From: Salinisphaera orenii subsp. halophila YIM 95161
GTDB lineage: Bacteria; Pseudomonadota; Gammaproteobacteria; Nevskiales; Salinisphaeraceae
DNA length: 64,000 nucleotides
Direction of reading: 5' to 3'
NCBI RefSeq assembly: GCF_003732545.1
Contig: NZ_AYKF01000013.1
Coordinates: 22,527-86,526, forward strand
The notes beneath the pieces were generated by a model. The model did not search any database and was not told where the DNA came from. It saw nothing but the letters and a program-made list of their open reading frames with translations. Position numbers and translations under genes: made by a program. This document shows positions 19,059 to 27,771 of this stretch, in pieces (positions within the stretch are counted from its first letter, which is position 1; each line of letters opens with the position of its first letter).

Positions 19059-19082
19059 GCGAGTATGCGCTGGCGTACTCGC
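19059..19082. repeat. Hairpin 1 after the MDR gene
   Basis: GCGAGTATGC and GCGTACTCGC form a 10-base stem (one G-U pair) with a 4-base loop, 53 bases past the MDR stop codon. No T run follows. Confidence 0.5.
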
Positions 19083-19156
19083 GCCGGCCATCGGCTGCGA
19101 AGCGCTTGAGAATAGAGGACAGACATGGGCGAGCTTCTATTTTCGAGCACGTTGAA

Positions 19157-19178
19157 AACAGCTGATGATTCAGCTGTT
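19157..19178. repeat. Hairpin 2 between the MDR and PEP-CTERM-like genes
   Basis: AACAGCTGA and TCAGCTGTT form a perfect 9-base stem with a TGAT loop. It is AT-richer than its surroundings and has no T run, so it could be a protein-binding palindrome or a weak terminator. Confidence 0.5.
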
Positions 19179-19218
19179 CTGGTGCCGGATCAATAGCCGA
19201 GCGACCGGGATATTGAAA

Positions 19219-19247
19219 GACAGGGGCGGAGACGGTCCGCCCCTGTC
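19219..19247 (-). terminator. Rho-independent terminator of the PEP-CTERM-like gene at 19276
   Basis: GACAGGGGCGGA and TCCGCCCCTGTC form a perfect 12-base stem with a 5-base loop. On the minus strand it is followed by TTTCAATAT, and it lies 28 bases past the stop codon of the leftward gene. Confidence 0.75.
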
Positions 19248-19275
19248 CGGCCACTGGTCGGCCCCGCGGCCGGCG

Positions 19276-19959
19276 TCAGCCGATACGGCGTGTCCGCCAC
19301 GCGCCGAGTCCGACCAGCATCAGGGCCAGCCAGGCAAGCGCGGTGCCCGCCGGTTCGGCCACGTCCACCGGCGGCGGCTGCCCGCCGTCGACGACGAAGC
19401 TGCTGTCGTCACCGTCGCCGATGCCCTGGATGTGGGCGGCGGAAATATAGCCCGCCGCGTTGGGGACGAACGGCGATGCGCCCAGCGCGTCGGCGAAGAT
19501 CAGGTCGTAAACGGCCTGCTCGGCCCCATCGAGGCGCCCACCGGTGCCCTGGACGGCCCAGTTGAAGGCCAGATTGTAGTCGCCGGTGCCCGTCGGCCCC
19601 GCATTCAGACCCGCCTGGTTGAACACGGCATCCGCACAGTTTCCGCTCGTACAGCTGAGCGACTGAACGCTCGGCGAAAGCGAGAACGCCCAGCCCGACT
19701 GGGCATTGGCGTTGCGTCCCCCCTGCACGAAATCGCCGCCATCGAGCAGCGACATCAGCGTCAACGTACCCGTCGTGGCGCCGGTTTCGTAAGAGAACTC
19801 CGCGCTGAGCCATGGCAGCGCTCCCGTCGGGGTCGCTCCGGTATACACCGAATCGAGATCGATGGTCTGGGTCATCGGCACGGCCAGCGCCGCCCCGCCC
19901 CAGGCCGCCGCCAAAAATACACCGGCCTCGAGCAACCGTCTGATATACCTCGCACGCAT
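19276..19959 (-). CDS. Secreted PEP-CTERM-like protein
   Basis: A 227-aa exported protein of unknown role. The ATG at 19959 is chosen because the longer frame (to 20028) would begin inside the sigma-54 element. The N-terminus MRARYIRRLLEAGVFLAAAW is a signal peptide with cleavage near ALA. The body is beta-rich (TIDLDSVYTGATPTGALPW, then a FSYETG segment) with two nearby cysteines. The C-terminus is AEPAG, a hydrophobic stretch ALAWLALMLVGLGAW and RTRR, a PEP-CTERM-like signal with AEP instead of PEP. A strong terminator follows. The body resembles PEP-CTERM proteins of unknown function. Confidence 0.75.
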   Translation of the reverse strand: MRARYIRRLLEAGVFLAAAWGGAALAVPMTQTIDLDSVYTGATPTGALPWLSAEFSYETGATTGTLTLMSLLDGGDFVQGGRNANAQSGWAFSLSPSVQSLSCTSGNCADAVFNQAGLNAGPTGTGDYNLAFNWAVQGTGGRLDGAEQAVYDLIFADALGASPFVPNAAGYISAAHIQGIGDGDDSSFVVDGGQPPPVDVAEPAGTALAWLALMLVGLGAWRTRRIG

Positions 19960-19985
19960 GGCCTGCACCTCGTTCCATTGTGGCG

Positions 19986-20002
19986 CCCTGCCCTCGGCAG
20001 GG
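19986..20002 (-). repeat. Leader hairpin of the PEP-CTERM-like gene
   Basis: CCCTGCC and GGCAGGG form a 7-base stem with a 3-base loop between the predicted sigma-54 start and the ATG. The VWA PEP-CTERM gene also has a leader hairpin at a similar place (11927-11950). Confidence 0.45.
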
Positions 20003-20028
20003 AGGAAAACCGGCATCGGGCCAAACAT

Positions 20029-20044
20029 TGCATATTTCGTGCCG
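20029..20044 (-). promoter_or_regulatory. Sigma-54 (RpoN) promoter of the PEP-CTERM-like gene
   Basis: On the minus strand CGGCACGAAATATGCA has GG (20043-20042) and GC (20031-20030) exactly ten bases apart, with CACG and TGCA as in the consensus. The predicted start near 20019 leaves a leader of about 60 bases before the ATG at 19959. A TGTC-N9-GACA inverted repeat about 62 bases upstream could bind the activator. Confidence 0.65.
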
Positions 20045-20105
20045 TTTTACAGACCACTGAACATATTGATTTTTTCTGGGGGTAACCGCGTCCACGCGCT
20101 GTAGA

Positions 20106-20122
20106 TGTCAGAAGCGCCGACA
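20106..20122. repeat. Inverted repeat TGTC-N9-GACA upstream of the sigma-54 site
   Basis: Short dyad about 62 bases upstream of the leftward sigma-54 element, a typical enhancer distance. A TGT..ACA-ended stretch occurs at a similar distance upstream of the VWA PEP-CTERM gene. Confidence 0.3.
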
Positions 20123-20414
20123 GCTGAGCGCTCGAACCGGACGGTCCGCCGGCCGCCGAGCCCGATTCTTGTCGGTGGCGACCCGCCGGCTCACGTTCCG
20201 GCAAGCCGTGTCGATTCGGGCAGTTGCCCAGCATCAACCATAGATCGGCTGCCCGCCGGGCAACATCGGGCATACACACGGGCCCGGGAGGCCGCGCCAT
20301 CCAGCGCGGCGGCAGAACGTGGCCCGGGAGCGACCGGATGCAAGAACTTCCGACATCCCATCAGCCAGCGGCCGCGGCACATCGAATCTTCACGGGCCGG
20401 AACGGGTCACACGA

Positions 20415-20696
20415 TCATCGAGTAGCACCCGTTGTCTTTCGCCGTTGTCTTTCACCGTCATTCAACCGTTGACGCAGCTGCGCGCGGCTATGACCGAGAT
20501 CACAAAGACTATGGTCGTCGCGTTTCAACAGTGCCTTCACGGCCCGGCGTTTGCGCCAGGCCTGCACCGCCCGCCCGAGCCGCGCGAACAGCCATAGGGG
20601 CGGCATCGCCGGCATATGGAGCCGATCGAGCCGGGCACGTTGCTGTTCGGCCTGCTGCGCGATCGTTGGGTTGGATCGGCTGGAATAGTCACGCAT
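20415..20696 (-). CDS. DUF1127 small protein
   Basis: A 93-aa basic protein. The core AWRKRRAVKALLKRDDHSL followed by DLGHSRAQLRQRL is the DUF1127 (YjiS-like) signature: an arginine-rich helix, then a D-x-x-L-x-D-L-G turn and a second helix. Some small DUF1127 proteins in other bacteria are reported to bind RNA or affect phosphate and stress metabolism. The start has GGAG upstream. It is divergent from the LysR gene at 20847. The last codons cover a 13-base tandem duplication, so the tail is probably not ancestral. Confidence 0.75.
   Translation of the reverse strand: MRDYSSRSNPTIAQQAEQQRARLDRLHMPAMPPLWLFARLGRAVQAWRKRRAVKALLKRDDHSLCDLGHSRAQLRQRLNDGERQRRKTTGATR
20429..20454. repeat. 13-base tandem duplication in the DUF1127 C-terminal codons
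   Basis: Two adjacent copies of CCGTTGTCTTTC plus one base (G, then A). Thirteen is not a multiple of three, so the duplication would have shifted the reading frame of the DUF1127 tail when it arose. Confidence 0.7.
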
Positions 20697-20812
20697 GGCT
20701 CATCTCCATAGGGCGTGCCATCGGCAGGCCCGCCGGGTGTATCGCGTGCCCGCTCGTCGAGGCACGAAGCCAGCCTGCGCCTGTGCCTGTGTTCATTCCA
20801 GCGAAACGTTTT

Positions 20813-20818
20813 ATACTC
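20813..20818 (+). promoter_or_regulatory. -10-like hexamer TATACT upstream of the LysR gene
   Basis: TATACT lies 28 bases before the LysR ATG inside an AT-rich stretch (20809-20840) that stands out from the GC-rich surroundings. A weak -35 TGTTCA is 16 bases upstream. LysR proteins usually bind this kind of divergent region. Confidence 0.45.
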
Positions 20819-20846
20819 TGCTTTCAATATTTATTAACGCAAACCC

Positions 20847-21749
20847 ATGACTCGATCGCCTGCGCCGAATGTATCGAACGTTCAGCCGCTGCTGGATACG
20901 GATGTGCTGCGCAGCTTCGTCGCCATCGCCGAATACGGCAGCTTCACGCGCGCCGCCAAGGCCGTGTTTCGCACCCCGTCGGCGCTGAGCATGCAGATCA
21001 AGCGGCTGGAAACCACGCTCGACCAATCCCTGTTCGTACGTGAAGCGCGGCGCGTGCAGCTGACCGCGCACGGCGAGCTGCTGCTGCGCTATGCGCGCCG
21101 GCTGTTGCAGCTCAACGCCGAGGCCGTGGCCTGCTTCCTGGCTCCCACGCTGGAAGGCACGGTGCGGATCGGCACCCCGGACGATGTGGGGACGCGGGTA
21201 TTGCCACAGGTACTCTCGGGCTTCGCTGCGTCGCACCCGGCGGTGCAGGTCGACGTGATGGCGGGTGTGAGCCGGGTCATGCTCGAACGACTGGATGCGG
21301 GCGAAATCGACCTGGCGCTGGTGACTGCGGGCAGCCGCGACGTCGATCCGGAACGCGGCGAGGTCGTGGCGACCGAGCCGCTGGTGTGGGTCGCCCGCGC
21401 CGACGGCACCGCCCGCCTGCGCGAGCCGCTACCGGTGGCACTCGCCGAACACGGCTGCGTGTGGCGCGCGAGCGCGGTCGACGCGCTCGATCGCGCCGGC
21501 CGGCCGTACCGCGTGGCCTACAGCAGCGAACACAGCGCCGGTCAGCGCGCCGCCGTTCAGGCGGATCTGGCGGTGGCGCCGCTGCCGCGTTCGCTGGCGA
21601 ACTCGCCGCTGCTGGAAATCGTCGACGACCCGAAGCTGCCGGCGCTCGCCGACACACACATCCTGCTCGTCACCGGCGCCCGGCGCTCCGAGGCGGCCAT
21701 AACGCTCGCGCAACACGTCGTCGACGCGTTTCGCGCCCTGCGCGGCTAG
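20847..21749 (+). CDS. LysR-family transcriptional regulator
   Basis: A 300-aa regulator. The N-terminal winged helix-turn-helix spans about residues 17-80 (LRSFVAIAEYGSFTRAAKAV, then SALSMQIKRLE). A substrate-binding domain follows from about residue 100 (GTVRIGTPDDVGTRVLP). Effector unknown. LysR genes often control the divergent neighbour, here the DUF1127 gene at 20415-20696. It converges on mrp with almost no spacer. Confidence 0.9.
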   Translation: MTRSPAPNVSNVQPLLDTDVLRSFVAIAEYGSFTRAAKAVFRTPSALSMQIKRLETTLDQSLFVREARRVQLTAHGELLLRYARRLLQLNAEAVACFLAPTLEGTVRIGTPDDVGTRVLPQVLSGFAASHPAVQVDVMAGVSRVMLERLDAGEIDLALVTAGSRDVDPERGEVVATEPLVWVARADGTARLREPLPVALAEHGCVWRASAVDALDRAGRPYRVAYSSEHSAGQRAAVQADLAVAPLPRSLANSPLLEIVDDPKLPALADTHILLVTGARRSEAAITLAQHVVDAFRALRG

Positions 21750-21755
21750 AAGCGG

Positions 21756-22847
21756 TCAGCTATTCTCGACCTTGATGTTCGGGAACTTGCTGGCGTAGTC
21801 CTTCTTCTGACGGGCCAGCCGCGCGGCCGTCTTGCGGGACATGTCCAGATAGGCCGCGGCGATCGCGCCCTCCGGCTGCGCGACCACGCTCGGATGCCCC
21901 GAATCCGCGTTCTCGCGAATGGAGATGTCCAGGGGCAGCTGGCCGAGCAGGTCCACGTTGTATTCGTCGGCCAGGGTCTGTCCGCCGTGTTCACCGAAGA
22001 TATGCTCCTCGTGACCGCACTTGGAGCAGATGTGGGTGCTCATGTTCTCGACGATGCCCAGCACGGGCACGTTGACCTTGTTGAACATCTCCACGCCCTT
22101 CCGGGCGTCGATCAGGGCCAGATCCTGGGGCGTGGTCACCACCACCGCGCCCGAGACCGGAATCTTCTGCGCCAGCGTGAGCTGGATGTCGCCCGTGCCG
22201 GGCGGCAGGTCGATGATCAGATAGTCCAGATCGTCCCAGGCGGTCTGGAACAGCATCTGCTGCAGCGCCGAGGTGACCATGGGTCCGCGCAGGATCGCCG
22301 GCGAATCCTTGTCGATGAGATAGCCGATGGACATCGTCTGCATGCCGTGGGCTTCCATCGGCAGCAGGGTGTTGCCGTCCTTGCCCTGGGCGCGCCCCTC
22401 GATCCCCATCAGCCGCGGCTGGCTGGGCCCGTAGATGTCGGCATCGAGCAGACCGACCGAGGCGCCGTCGGCCTTGAGCGCGAGCGCCAGGTTGGCCGCG
22501 ACCGTCGACTTGCCGACGCCGCCCTTGGCCGAGGCCACGGCGATGATGTTTCGCACCGAATCCAGCCGCTTGAGCGACGACTGGACCGCGCGTGCGGCCA
22601 CCGTGAAACCGACGGTGACATCGGCCCGCTCGATGCCCTCCACCGCCTCGAGCATGCCGCGAACCCGTTCGGCCAGTTCCTGGCCGTAGTCGCCGCAGGG
22701 AAAGCCGAGATCGAGCTCGAGCTTGACGTGCCCGCCGTCGACCTCGAGCGAACGCACGGCGCGCGCACTCATCAGGTCGGTACCGAGATAGGGTTCGTTG
22801 AAGCGCCCGAGGCGGGCCTCGACAGTCTGTTTCAGGGAATCGCTCAT
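21756..22847 (-). CDS. apbC: Mrp/ApbC iron-sulfur cluster carrier ATPase
   Basis: P-loop ATPase that carries and delivers Fe-S clusters, 363 aa. The N-terminal MIP18/DUF59 domain covers residues 1-90 with the FPCGDYG cysteine at 51. The deviant Walker A KGGVGKS lies at 108-114, and the cluster-binding pair C274-x2-C277 in CSKCGHEEHIF. The DLPPGTGDIQLTLAQK segment is family-typical. It is divergent from metG; the mrp-metG arrangement is common in gammaproteobacteria. Confidence 0.95.
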   Translation of the reverse strand: MSDSLKQTVEARLGRFNEPYLGTDLMSARAVRSLEVDGGHVKLELDLGFPCGDYGQELAERVRGMLEAVEGIERADVTVGFTVAARAVQSSLKRLDSVRNIIAVASAKGGVGKSTVAANLALALKADGASVGLLDADIYGPSQPRLMGIEGRAQGKDGNTLLPMEAHGMQTMSIGYLIDKDSPAILRGPMVTSALQQMLFQTAWDDLDYLIIDLPPGTGDIQLTLAQKIPVSGAVVVTTPQDLALIDARKGVEMFNKVNVPVLGIVENMSTHICSKCGHEEHIFGEHGGQTLADEYNVDLLGQLPLDISIRENADSGHPSVVAQPEGAIAAAYLDMSRKTAARLARQKKDYASKFPNIKVENS

Positions 22848-22969
22848 GGCGTGTGTCCCGATTGATCGCATGAATTGAACTGCCCGCGATGATAGCAAGG
22901 ACCGGCCGGCCACCGGGGGTGCCTGTGGCATACTGGCGGGCTCGAAAACGCTTCCAGAACAGCCCTGCC

Positions 22970-25039
22970 ATGGCGCGCGACATCCTCGTCACATCCGCTC
23001 TGCCCTATGCCAACGGGTCGATCCATCTCGGCCATCTGGTGGAATACATCCAGACCGACGTCTGGGTGCGTTTCCAGAAGCTGCGCGGCAACCGCTGTAT
23101 TTATGTCTGCGCGGACGACGCCCACGGCACGCCGATCATGCTCAAGGCCCGCGCCGAAGGCATCGAGCCGGAAGAGCTCATCCGGCGCGTCGGCGAGGAA
23201 CACCAGCGCGACTTCGCCGATTTCGCGATCGGCTTCGACAACTACCACTCGACGCATTCGGACGAGAACCGGGAGCTGGCCGAGACCATCTACAACGCGC
23301 TCGACGCCGCCGGCCATATCGCCAAGCGCACGATCTCCCAGGCCTTCGATCCGGACAAACAGATGTTTCTGCCGGATCGCTTCATCCGCGGCGAATGCCC
23401 GAAATGCGGCACCGCCGAGCAGTACGGCGACGCCTGTGAGGCCTGCGGCGCGACCTACCAGCCGACCGAGCTCAAGAATGCCGTCTCGGTGCTGTCCGGG
23501 GCGACGCCGGTCGAGCGCGATTCCGAGCACTATTTCTTCCAGCTCGCCGACTTCGAGGACTTCCTGCATCGCTGGACGCGCAGCGAGCATCTGCAGGAGG
23601 CCGTCACCCGCAAGCTCGACGAATGGTTCGAGGCCGGCCTCAAGGATTGGGACATCTCCCGCGATGCGCCCTATTTCGGCTTCAAGATCCCGGGCACCGA
23701 CGACAAGTACTTCTATGTCTGGCTGGATGCGCCGATCGGCTACATGGCCAGCTTCGCGAATCTCTGCGCCCGTCGCGACGACCTCGACTTCGATGCCTTC
23801 TGGAAAGCCGGTTCCGAGGCCGAGCTGTACCACTTCATCGGCAAGGACATCGTCTACTTCCATGCCCTGTTCTGGCCGGCGATGCTCGAAGGCGCGGGCT
23901 ATCGCACGCCCACCGCCATTCACGCGCACGGCTTTCTAACCGTCAACGGCGAGAAGATGTCCAAGTCGCGCGGCACCTTCATCAAGGCGCGTACCTGGCT
24001 GGAGCATCTGCCGGCAGAGTTTCTGCGCTACTACTTCGCCGCCAAGCTCTCGGGCAAGGTCGAGGATCTGGACCTGAACCTCGACGATTTCGTCGCCCGC
24101 ATCAACTCGGACCTGGTCGGCAAGTACGTCAACATCGCCAGCCGCTGTGCGAACTTCATCAGCAAGCGCTTCGACGGCCGGCTGGCCGATACGCTGGACA
24201 GGCCCGAACTTTTCGAGCGTTTCGCGGCCGCCGCCGACGAGATCGGGCAGCACTACGAGCAGCGCCGCTTCGCGCAGGCGATCCGCACGATCATGGCGCT
24301 GGCCGACGAGGCCAACGCCTATGTCGCCGAGCGCGCGCCCTGGCAGCTGGCCAAGGAAGGCGGCCGCGAGGACGAGCTACAGCAAATCTGCACGACCGCG
24401 CTCGCGCTGTTCGCCCAGCTCACGATCTATCTCAAGCCGGTGTTGCCCGAAACGGCCGAACGCGCCGAGGCGTTTCTGAACGTCGAGCCGCTGAGCTGGG
24501 CGGATCTCGCCACGCCCGTCTCCGGCACGATCCGCAAGTTCAAACCGCTGCTGCGGCGTGTCGAACAGCCCGCGATCGACAAGATGCTGGCCGCGAGCCA
24601 AGAAGATCTGGCCGCCAAGCCGGCGCCGCAGAGCGAACCGGCCCAAGACGCCCAGACCGACGCCCAGCCCTCGAAAGCGCCGGGCAAGAAGGAGCCGGAC
24701 ACGCAAGGCGCGGCCACCGACACGATCGATATCGCCGACTTCGCCAAGGTGGACCTGCGGGTCGCGCGTATTGAAGCCGCCGATCACGTCGAGGGCGCGG
24801 ACAAGCTGCTGCGGCTCACACTCGACGTGGGCGCACTCGGCAGGAAGCAGGTCTTCGCCGGCATCAAGGCCGCCTACGACCCAGCCCAGCTCGAAGGCCG
24901 GCTGACCGTCATGGTCGCCAACCTTGCACCGCGCAAGATGCGTTTCGGCGTGTCCGAAGGCATGGTGCTGGCGGCCGGTGATTCGCCGCATATCCTGTCA
25001 CCGGACGCGGGTGCTGCGCCGGGCGACAAGATCAAGTAG
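22970..25039 (+). CDS. metG: Methionyl-tRNA synthetase
   Basis: Class I enzyme charging tRNA-Met, 689 aa. The HIGH-type motif is H19-L-G-H22. The zinc knuckle is formed by CPKCGT and CEACG, and KMSKS occurs in [11 protein letters not shown]. The helical anticodon-binding domain follows. After a charged, alanine/proline/lysine-rich linker (about residues 545-580) comes the C-terminal tRNA-binding EMAPII-like domain starting [20 protein letters not shown], as in dimeric MetG. It ends two bases before the next gene. Confidence 0.97.
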   Translation: MARDILVTSALPYANGSIHLGHLVEYIQTDVWVRFQKLRGNRCIYVCADDAHGTPIMLKARAEGIEPEELIRRVGEEHQRDFADFAIGFDNYHSTHSDENRELAETIYNALDAAGHIAKRTISQAFDPDKQMFLPDRFIRGECPKCGTAEQYGDACEACGATYQPTELKNAVSVLSGATPVERDSEHYFFQLADFEDFLHRWTRSEHLQEAVTRKLDEWFEAGLKDWDISRDAPYFGFKIPGTDDKYFYVWLDAPIGYMASFANLCARRDDLDFDAFWKAGSEAELYHFIGKDIVYFHALFWPAMLEGAGYRTPTAIHAHGFLTVNGEKMSKSRGTFIKARTWLEHLPAEFLRYYFAAKLSGKVEDLDLNLDDFVARINSDLVGKYVNIASRCANFISKRFDGRLADTLDRPELFERFAAAADEIGQHYEQRRFAQAIRTIMALADEANAYVAERAPWQLAKEGGREDELQQICTTALALFAQLTIYLKPVLPETAERAEAFLNVEPLSWADLATPVSGTIRKFKPLLRRVEQPAIDKMLAASQEDLAAKPAPQSEPAQDAQTDAQPSKAPGKKEPDTQGAATDTIDIADFAKVDLRVARIEAADHVEGADKLLRLTLDVGALGRKQVFAGIKAAYDPAQLEGRLTVMVANLAPRKMRFGVSEGMVLAAGDSPHILSPDAGAAPGDKIK

Positions 25040-25041
25040 TC

Positions 25042-25692
25042 ATGGACGAGGCCCGCGTCGATGCCATCGATGCCCTGCTGCCGCAGACCCAGTGCCGGCG
25101 CTGCGGCTACGACGGCTGCCGGCCCTATGCCGAGGCGATCGCCGCGGGCGAGACGGACATCAACCGCTGCCCACCCGGCGGCGACGCCACGGTCGAACGC
25201 CTGGCAGCACTCACCGGCGAGACGGTCAAGCCGATCGAGCCGGAATGCGGCGATGCCAGCATTCCCAAGGTGGCCTACATCCGCGAGGCCGAGTGCATCG
25301 GCTGTACGCGCTGTATCCAGGTCTGCCCCACCGACGCCATCATCGGCGCGGCCAAGCAGATGCATACGGTGATCGAGTTCGACTGCACCGGCTGCGAGCT
25401 GTGCGTGCCCGCCTGTCCGGTCGACTGTATCGACATGCCGGAATCGGACGCCGAGAGCGGCCAGCCGCTGTGGCCGCCGCAGCGCGCGATCGACGCCGAA
25501 CGCGCCGCGCGCGCCCGCGAGCTGTTCGAGGCGCGCCGCCGACGTCTGAACCAGAAGACCACCCGCCGTCGGCGCAGCAATCGGCACGATGCCACCGTCG
25601 ATGCGCGCGAGGACGCGGCCGCCGGCTCCGCGGACAAGAAAGCCACGATCGCCGACGCCATCGCCCGTGCGAAGGCGCGCCGCACCCCGTAG
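25042..25692 (+). CDS. RnfB-like iron-sulfur protein without membrane anchor
   Basis: A 216-aa ferredoxin-like protein. Cysteines 18, 21, 26 and 43 form the first Fe4S4 site typical of RnfB/RsxB. Two 4Fe-4S motifs follow, [12 protein letters not shown] and [12 protein letters not shown]. RnfB normally starts with a membrane helix, absent here, and ends soon after the ferredoxin domain; this one has a basic, charged tail of about 70 residues. No rnfA, C, D, G or E is nearby. The gene sits between metG and nth, whose product also carries a 4Fe-4S cluster. Confidence 0.85.
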   Translation: MDEARVDAIDALLPQTQCRRCGYDGCRPYAEAIAAGETDINRCPPGGDATVERLAALTGETVKPIEPECGDASIPKVAYIREAECIGCTRCIQVCPTDAIIGAAKQMHTVIEFDCTGCELCVPACPVDCIDMPESDAESGQPLWPPQRAIDAERAARARELFEARRRRLNQKTTRRRRSNRHDATVDAREDAAAGSADKKATIADAIARAKARRTP

Positions 25693-25709
25693 CCGCCACT
25701 GATCGATTC

Positions 25710-26360
25710 ATGAACAAGGCCAAGCGAACCGAGATCTTCGAGCGTCTGCGCGACGCCAACCCCGAACCCGAGACCGAGCTGCAGTACGGCTCGCCGTTCG
25801 AGCTACTCGTCGCGGTGATCCTGTCCGCCCAGGCGACCGACGTCGGCGTCAACAAGGCCACGGCGAAGCTGTTTCCCGTCGCCAATACGCCGCAGGCGAT
25901 CCTCGACCTGGGCGAGGACGGCCTCAAGGATTACGTTAAGACCATCGGTCTATACAACAGCAAGGCCGCCAACATCATCAAGACCTGCCGGGCGCTGGTC
26001 GACGAACACGACGGCCAAGTGCCGGACACGCGCGAGGCGCTGGTCGCGCTGCCGGGCGTGGGCCGCAAGACCGCCAACGTGGTCCTCAATACCGCGTTCG
26101 GCCAGCCCGCGATGGCGGTCGACACGCATATCTATCGGGTGGCCAACCGCACCGGCATCGCGCCGGGCAAGACCGTGCGCGCGGTCGAGGACCGGCTCAT
26201 GCGGCTGGTGCCGAAACCGTTCCTACGGGACGCCCACCACTGGCTGATCCTGCACGGGCGCTATACCTGCCGCGCGCGCAAGCCGCTATGCGATGCGTGC
26301 GTGATCGTCGACCTGTGCGAATATCGCCACAAGAATCTTGCCGAGGACGTCGCTTCATGA
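25710..26360 (+). CDS. nth: Endonuclease III
   Basis: DNA glycosylase/AP lyase removing oxidised pyrimidines, 216 aa. The helix-hairpin-helix LPGVGRKTANVVLN carries the catalytic lysine at 120, and the aspartate at 138 is in VDTHIYR; both are at canonical positions. The C-terminal cluster loop is C-x6-C-x2-C-x5-C in CRARKPLCDACVIVDLC. The stop overlaps the start of the next gene by four bases. Confidence 0.97.
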   Translation: MNKAKRTEIFERLRDANPEPETELQYGSPFELLVAVILSAQATDVGVNKATAKLFPVANTPQAILDLGEDGLKDYVKTIGLYNSKAANIIKTCRALVDEHDGQVPDTREALVALPGVGRKTANVVLNTAFGQPAMAVDTHIYRVANRTGIAPGKTVRAVEDRLMRLVPKPFLRDAHHWLILHGRYTCRARKPLCDACVIVDLCEYRHKNLAEDVAS

Positions 26361-27016
26361 GCCGACCCCGCCCCGCCGACGCGTTTTCCGTTCGCAGCAC
26401 GCCGCGCATCTTCTGCATCGGGCGCAACTACGCGAAGCACATCGCCGAACTCGACAGCACGCTGCCGGGCCAGGAGTGCGTGATATTCATGAAACCGGCG
26501 AGCGCGCTGGTGGCGCCCGAGGAGGCGATCATCCTCCCAGCCGACGTCGGCGAGATCCACCACGAGGCGGAACTCGTGGTCGAGATCGGCCCGGGCGGCC
26601 GCGACATCGCCGCCGAAGCCGCACGCGGGCACATCGCCGCGGTCGGCCTGGGGCTCGATCTGACCCTGCGCGACGTCCAGACCGGGCTCAAGAACACGGG
26701 CGAGCCCTGGGAGAAGGCCAAGGCCTTCGACCACAGTGCGCCGCTGGGGCCGATGACCGCGCTCGACGACGACATCGACCTGGCCGATCTGCACTTCGAT
26801 CTGAGCGTGGACGGCGAGGTGCGCCAGCACGGTCATACCGCCCACATGCTCGTCGGGGTCGCCGAGTTGATCGCCGTGCTCAGCCGCCACTGGCACCTGC
26901 TGCCGGGCGATCTGGTATTCACCGGCACACCGGAGGGCGTCGGGCCGGTGCAGGCCGGCATGCAGCTCGCCCTGTCATCGCCCCGGCTCGCCGGCGCCGA
27001 ATGGACCATCGCCTGA
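26357..27016 (+). CDS. Fumarylacetoacetate hydrolase family protein
   Basis: A 219-aa enzyme of the FAH superfamily (YcgM-like). The opening segment IFCIGRNYAKHIAEL, FMKPASALV, the metal-binding HHEAELVVEIG and the later GLDLTLRDVQ and FTGTPEGVGPV are all family motifs. Members include acylpyruvases, oxaloacetate decarboxylases and isomerases; the substrate here is not evident. It is translationally coupled to nth (ATGA) and 47 bases upstream of gph. Confidence 0.9.
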   Translation: MSRPRPADAFSVRSTPRIFCIGRNYAKHIAELDSTLPGQECVIFMKPASALVAPEEAIILPADVGEIHHEAELVVEIGPGGRDIAAEAARGHIAAVGLGLDLTLRDVQTGLKNTGEPWEKAKAFDHSAPLGPMTALDDDIDLADLHFDLSVDGEVRQHGHTAHMLVGVAELIAVLSRHWHLLPGDLVFTGTPEGVGPVQAGMQLALSSPRLAGAEWTIA

Positions 27017-27063
27017 CGACCCGCAGACCCCTTCTCGCTTCGCTCCAGTCACAAGGACACGCC

Positions 27064-27771
27064 ATGCATCCGGCGCTCGATCACATCGCTCTCGTCGTCT
27101 TCGATCTGGACGGCACGCTCATCGACTCGGCGCCGGACCTGGCAACGGCCGTCGACGCCGTACTCGGCGAGCGCGGGCTGCCCCCGGCCGGCGTGGACAA
27201 GGTGCGCGACTGGGTCGGCAACGGCACGCACAAGCTGGTCGAACGCGCGCTCACCGACGCCACGCGTGCAAGCGGCGAGCCGGCCTCCGAAGCCGATGTG
27301 GACGCCGCCCATGCGCGCTTTCTGATCCACTACGGCGCCGCCCCCTGCGAACGCACGCTGCTCTACGAAGGCGCAGGCGAACTGCTCGAGACGCTGACCG
27401 CGGCCGGGGTCGCCTGCGCACTGGTGACCAACAAGCCCGCCGCGTTTCTGCCCCCGATTCTCGAACGATTCGGTCTCGGCGACCGGTTCGCCGTGACCGT
27501 CGGCGGCGACACGCTCGCGCGCAAGAAACCGCACCCCGATCCCCTGCTGCACGCCGCCGAGCGGACCGGCATCAGCCCCGACCGCGCCCTCATGATCGGC
27601 GACTCGCGGCACGACGTCGCCGCTGGCAAGGCGGCCGGCTTCCGTACGCTGGCCGTGACCTACGGCTACAACCACGGCGAGCCCGTCCGGGACAGCGCTC
27701 CCGACCACGTGGTCGATACGCTGGCCGAGCTGCTGCCCCAGGGCGAGACTCTGTCGCCCCACGCAACCTGA
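27064..27771 (+). CDS. gph: Phosphoglycolate phosphatase-like HAD hydrolase
   Basis: A 235-aa HAD-superfamily phosphatase. Motif I is FDLDGTLIDSAPDL, with nucleophile and acid/base aspartates; motif II is in CALVTNKP; motif III/IV is KKPHPDPLL and MIGDSRHDV. Together these match Gph, which removes the phosphate from 2-phosphoglycolate released in DNA repair. Its place after nth, whose lyase chemistry yields sugar fragments, is suggestive. Other small phosphorylated substrates are possible. Confidence 0.88.
   Translation: MHPALDHIALVVFDLDGTLIDSAPDLATAVDAVLGERGLPPAGVDKVRDWVGNGTHKLVERALTDATRASGEPASEADVDAAHARFLIHYGAAPCERTLLYEGAGELLETLTAAGVACALVTNKPAAFLPPILERFGLGDRFAVTVGGDTLARKKPHPDPLLHAAERTGISPDRALMIGDSRHDVAAGKAAGFRTLAVTYGYNHGEPVRDSAPDHVVDTLAELLPQGETLSPHAT

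Larger units (their letters stand above)
19960..20414. other. Intergenic region upstream of the PEP-CTERM-like gene
   Basis: This 455-base stretch holds the leader and sigma-54 promoter of the leftward PEP-CTERM-like gene and, further right, no recognisable gene. A rightward frame of 106 codons (20105-20425) and a leftward one at 20191-20382 have no domain or plausible start. It separates two leftward genes. Confidence 0.6.

Noticed and set aside
20105..20425. 106-codon rightward frame between the PEP-CTERM-like and DUF1127 genes
   Set aside because: There is no domain or ribosome site, and the region is better explained as regulatory sequence.
20429..20454. CRISPR or longer tandem array
   Set aside because: There are only two adjacent 13-base copies with no spacers. 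No CRISPR-like repeat was seen in the window.
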